Made by a program: the position numbers and the translations under genes. Positions 38,516 through 40,053 of a stretch of 40,053 nt of DNA are shown here, one piece after another. Location of the stretch: positions 1-40,053 of the forward strand of contig CAMMST010000018.1 of the NCBI GenBank assembly GCA_946499615.1, read 5' to 3'. This stretch comes from Enterococcus_E cecorum_B. GTDB lineage: Bacteria; Bacillota; Bacilli; Lactobacillales; Enterococcaceae. The notes beneath the pieces are model-generated. The model had not been told where the DNA came from, made no database searches, and saw only the letters and a program-made list of their open reading frames with translations. Every line of letters starts with the position of its first letter. The first letter of the stretch is position 1.

Positions 38516-40053
38516 CTATATTTGGTTTTGTATGATTGTTTTTCCCTCATATTTCCTTACTCTAGTTACTAATTTTCTAAAATTGTGCGCAAGAAATACA
38601 AGTCCCACTTCCTTAAAAATTTTTTCAGTTCCTCGGACATGGAATCTTCTAAATTTCATATTTTGTTTAATGTTCCCAAAAACAGTTTCGACATCTATCT
38701 TTCGCTGCGCATAGTACAAGGCCGTTTCTTCGCTTTCTATCTTTTCATTCGCTTTTACTTTTATATATTCCCAAACTGGATTGATATTCAAACGTCGATT
38801 TTTTCCTTCTTTTGCTTTGGTACATTTCTCTCTCAATGGACATCCTGTACAATCTTCACATTCATAGATTTTGAAGTTTCGAATAAATCCATTTCTATCT
38901 TTACGTTGTGAATAATGTGAGAACACTACTCTTTTCTGATTGGGACAAATATAGTAATCATCCAACTCATTGTAAGCCCAATTATCTCGATGAAACTGAT
39001 TTTGTTTATGGGCGCGTTTCTTCTCTTTTAAGTAACCTTGATGCGGAATGATGGGGGTGGATTCTGTTTCGTCTAACACATAACAATAATTTTCTTCACT
39101 TGCATAACCGGCATCTGCGACAATATTTTCTGGTAAACCTATTTTTGATTCAATCTTTTCAAGAAATGGGATAAATGTTCGTGTATCTGTTGGATTTGGA
39201 TAACAATCATAAGCAAGAGCAAATTGATTTTCTGTCGCAAGTTGAATATTATAACCTGGTTTTAGTTGACCATTAAGCATGTGATCTTCTTTCATTCGCA
39301 TAAAAGTAGCGTCATGATCCGTCTTTGAGAAACTATTACGCACCCCCATAATCACCAATTGTTCTTCGTAGCGCATTTTTCTTTGAGCGAAATTATCAAA
39401 TTGTTTTTTCTGCTTATGAACTTCAGATTTTTCTTTACGAAGTAATTTTCGTTCTTCTACTGTTTCGGTTTGGTCAATCGCTTCAATTAATTGTTTTTCC
39501 TTTTCTTCCAAAGATTGACGAATCCTTTCAATCTCTTCTATGGAAAGTTCATCCTTTAAATCATCTATTAACTCAGGTAAGATTTTTGTTTCCACCATTT
39601 GTTGGTAGTTTTCAAGGGCTTTTTGATCAAGGTTATCCTTATACTTTAAAATACTTTTTTTCCAAACAAAAGAGTATTTATTCGCATCCGCTTCAATTTT
39701 TGTACCATCAATGTATAGAGCACTGCCACTGATTAAGCCACTTTGAACCAGTAGCTCACGAAATTGAATAAACGAATGGTCTAGAATATCGTTCATAATC
39801 GGATGAACGCGAAAACGATTAATGGTACGAAAGTTAGGGATTTGGTCTTGAGATAAGTAGCGCATCCGAATACTATCTATCAACATATTTTGTATTTGGC
39901 GACCGGAATAAACCCCTTGAATATAGGCACAAAGAATAACGGAAAGTAACATACGAGGATGATATTGAGGTCTACCCATAGATTGATAATAAGGAAGAAA
40001 GACTTCATCGGGAATAGAGTCAACAAACTGCACAATGGCATGAGCAAAATCAT
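38516..40053 (-). CDS. IS1182-family transposase, N-terminus cut by the window edge
   Basis: At least 505 aa of a DDE transposase. The N-terminal DUF772-like region contains GRPQYHPRMLLSVILCAYIQ and SIRMRYLSQDQIPNFRTINR. The first catalytic Asp is in LYIDGTKIEADANKYSF, the second in ENIVADAGYASEENYCY, and the Glu near RKIDVETVFGNIKQNMKFRR. A Cys cluster (CEDCTGCPLREKC) follows a lysine-rich insertion that may form a coiled coil. The frame stays open upstream of the GTG at 40033 (DFAHAIV), so the true start lies beyond the window. No frameshift is seen, so the element may be active. Confidence 0.93.
   Translation of the reverse strand, partial: DFAHAIVQFVDSIPDEVFLPYYQSMGRPQYHPRMLLSVILCAYIQGVYSGRQIQNMLIDSIRMRYLSQDQIPNFRTINRFRVHPIMNDILDHSFIQFRELLVQSGLISGSALYIDGTKIEADANKYSFVWKKSILKYKDNLDQKALENYQQMVETKILPELIDDLKDELSIEEIERIRQSLEEKEKQLIEAIDQTETVEERKLLRKEKSEVHKQKKQFDNFAQRKMRYEEQLVIMGVRNSFSKTDHDATFMRMKEDHMLNGQLKPGYNIQLATENQFALAYDCYPNPTDTRTFIPFLEKIESKIGLPENIVADAGYASEENYCYVLDETESTPIIPHQGYLKEKKRAHKQNQFHRDNWAYNELDDYYICPNQKRVVFSHYSQRKDRNGFIRNFKIYECEDCTGCPLREKCTKAKEGKNRRLNINPVWEYIKVKANEKIESEETALYYAQRKIDVETVFGNIKQNMKFRRFHVRGTEKIFKEVGLVFLAHNFRKLVTRVRKYEGKTIIQNQI

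Larger units (their letters stand above)
38401..40053 (-). mobile_element. IS1182-family insertion sequence (right part beyond the window)
   Basis: Starts with the terminal repeat AAAGGGGCTGACCCA (38401-38415), which is matched in inverse at 44-58. It contains a terminator hairpin, then the transposase gene on the minus strand running to the edge. The opposite end is not included. The repeat begins inside the last codons of phoR. Confidence 0.85.

Noticed and set aside
38481..38523. GGTTGTTTT tandem repeat and AAATATA/TATATTT pair near the transposase stop
   Set aside because: Short and low in complexity; they are explained as part of the IS end.

Overview
The window looks like a chromosomal piece of a low-GC lactic acid bacterium, most probably an Enterococcus or close relative. 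The evidence is the strong AAGGAGG ribosome sites, frequent TTG starts, an EbsC-type deacylase gene, an LtaS-type lipoteichoic acid synthase, and a tmRNA whose tag ends in SYALAA. Species cannot be fixed from the sequence alone. Most of it is ordinary core genome. Both ends lie in copies of an IS1182-type insertion sequence: a 58-base end at position 1, and a 1.65-kb truncated element from 38401 to the right edge. The window may therefore be a draft contig that stops at repeats.

Positions 63-6131 hold a TetR-type regulator, divergent from a two-gene threonine/serine exporter (ThrE type), a TVP38/DedA-like membrane protein, a strongly expressed 49-aa protein, glucose-6-phosphate isomerase (pgi) and NADP-type glutamate dehydrogenase (gdhA). 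Positions 6381-13706 hold a BaiN/HI0933-type flavoprotein, a compact operon for an rRNA methyltransferase, 3-dehydroquinate dehydratase (aroD) and EbsC/YbaK, then ltaS. After ltaS comes an unusual coupled gene pair that looks like a shrunken FtsX-type permease and a half ABC ATPase with no Walker A.

Positions 13746-20835 carry an OmpR-type two-component system, ssrA (tmRNA), a membrane-anchored glycerophosphodiesterase with extracellular repeats, free-methionine-R-sulfoxide reductase, and an orphan pair of Na+-translocating decarboxylase subunits (gamma-like and beta) with a candidate CcpA site. Positions 21053-23133 are a TetR regulator convergent with a DHA2-type multidrug exporter. A small amidase relic and the rplS leader follow.

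Positions 23583-26476 are translation genes: rplS on the plus strand, and rpsP-khpA, then rimM-trmD, on the minus strand. Between khpA and the rimM block lies a 245-base folded element flanked by a 27-base direct repeat, which is the most striking unexplained structure here. Positions 26682-33506 contain a YtrA-type GntR regulator with its ABC exporter and two paralogous permeases, an ECF transporter operon (S, T and a two-domain ATPase) and a 95-aa protein. These separate rpsP from the coupled ybbK-ylxM-ffh group (33583-35832). The last block is phoP-phoR, whose final codons are supplied by the IS end.
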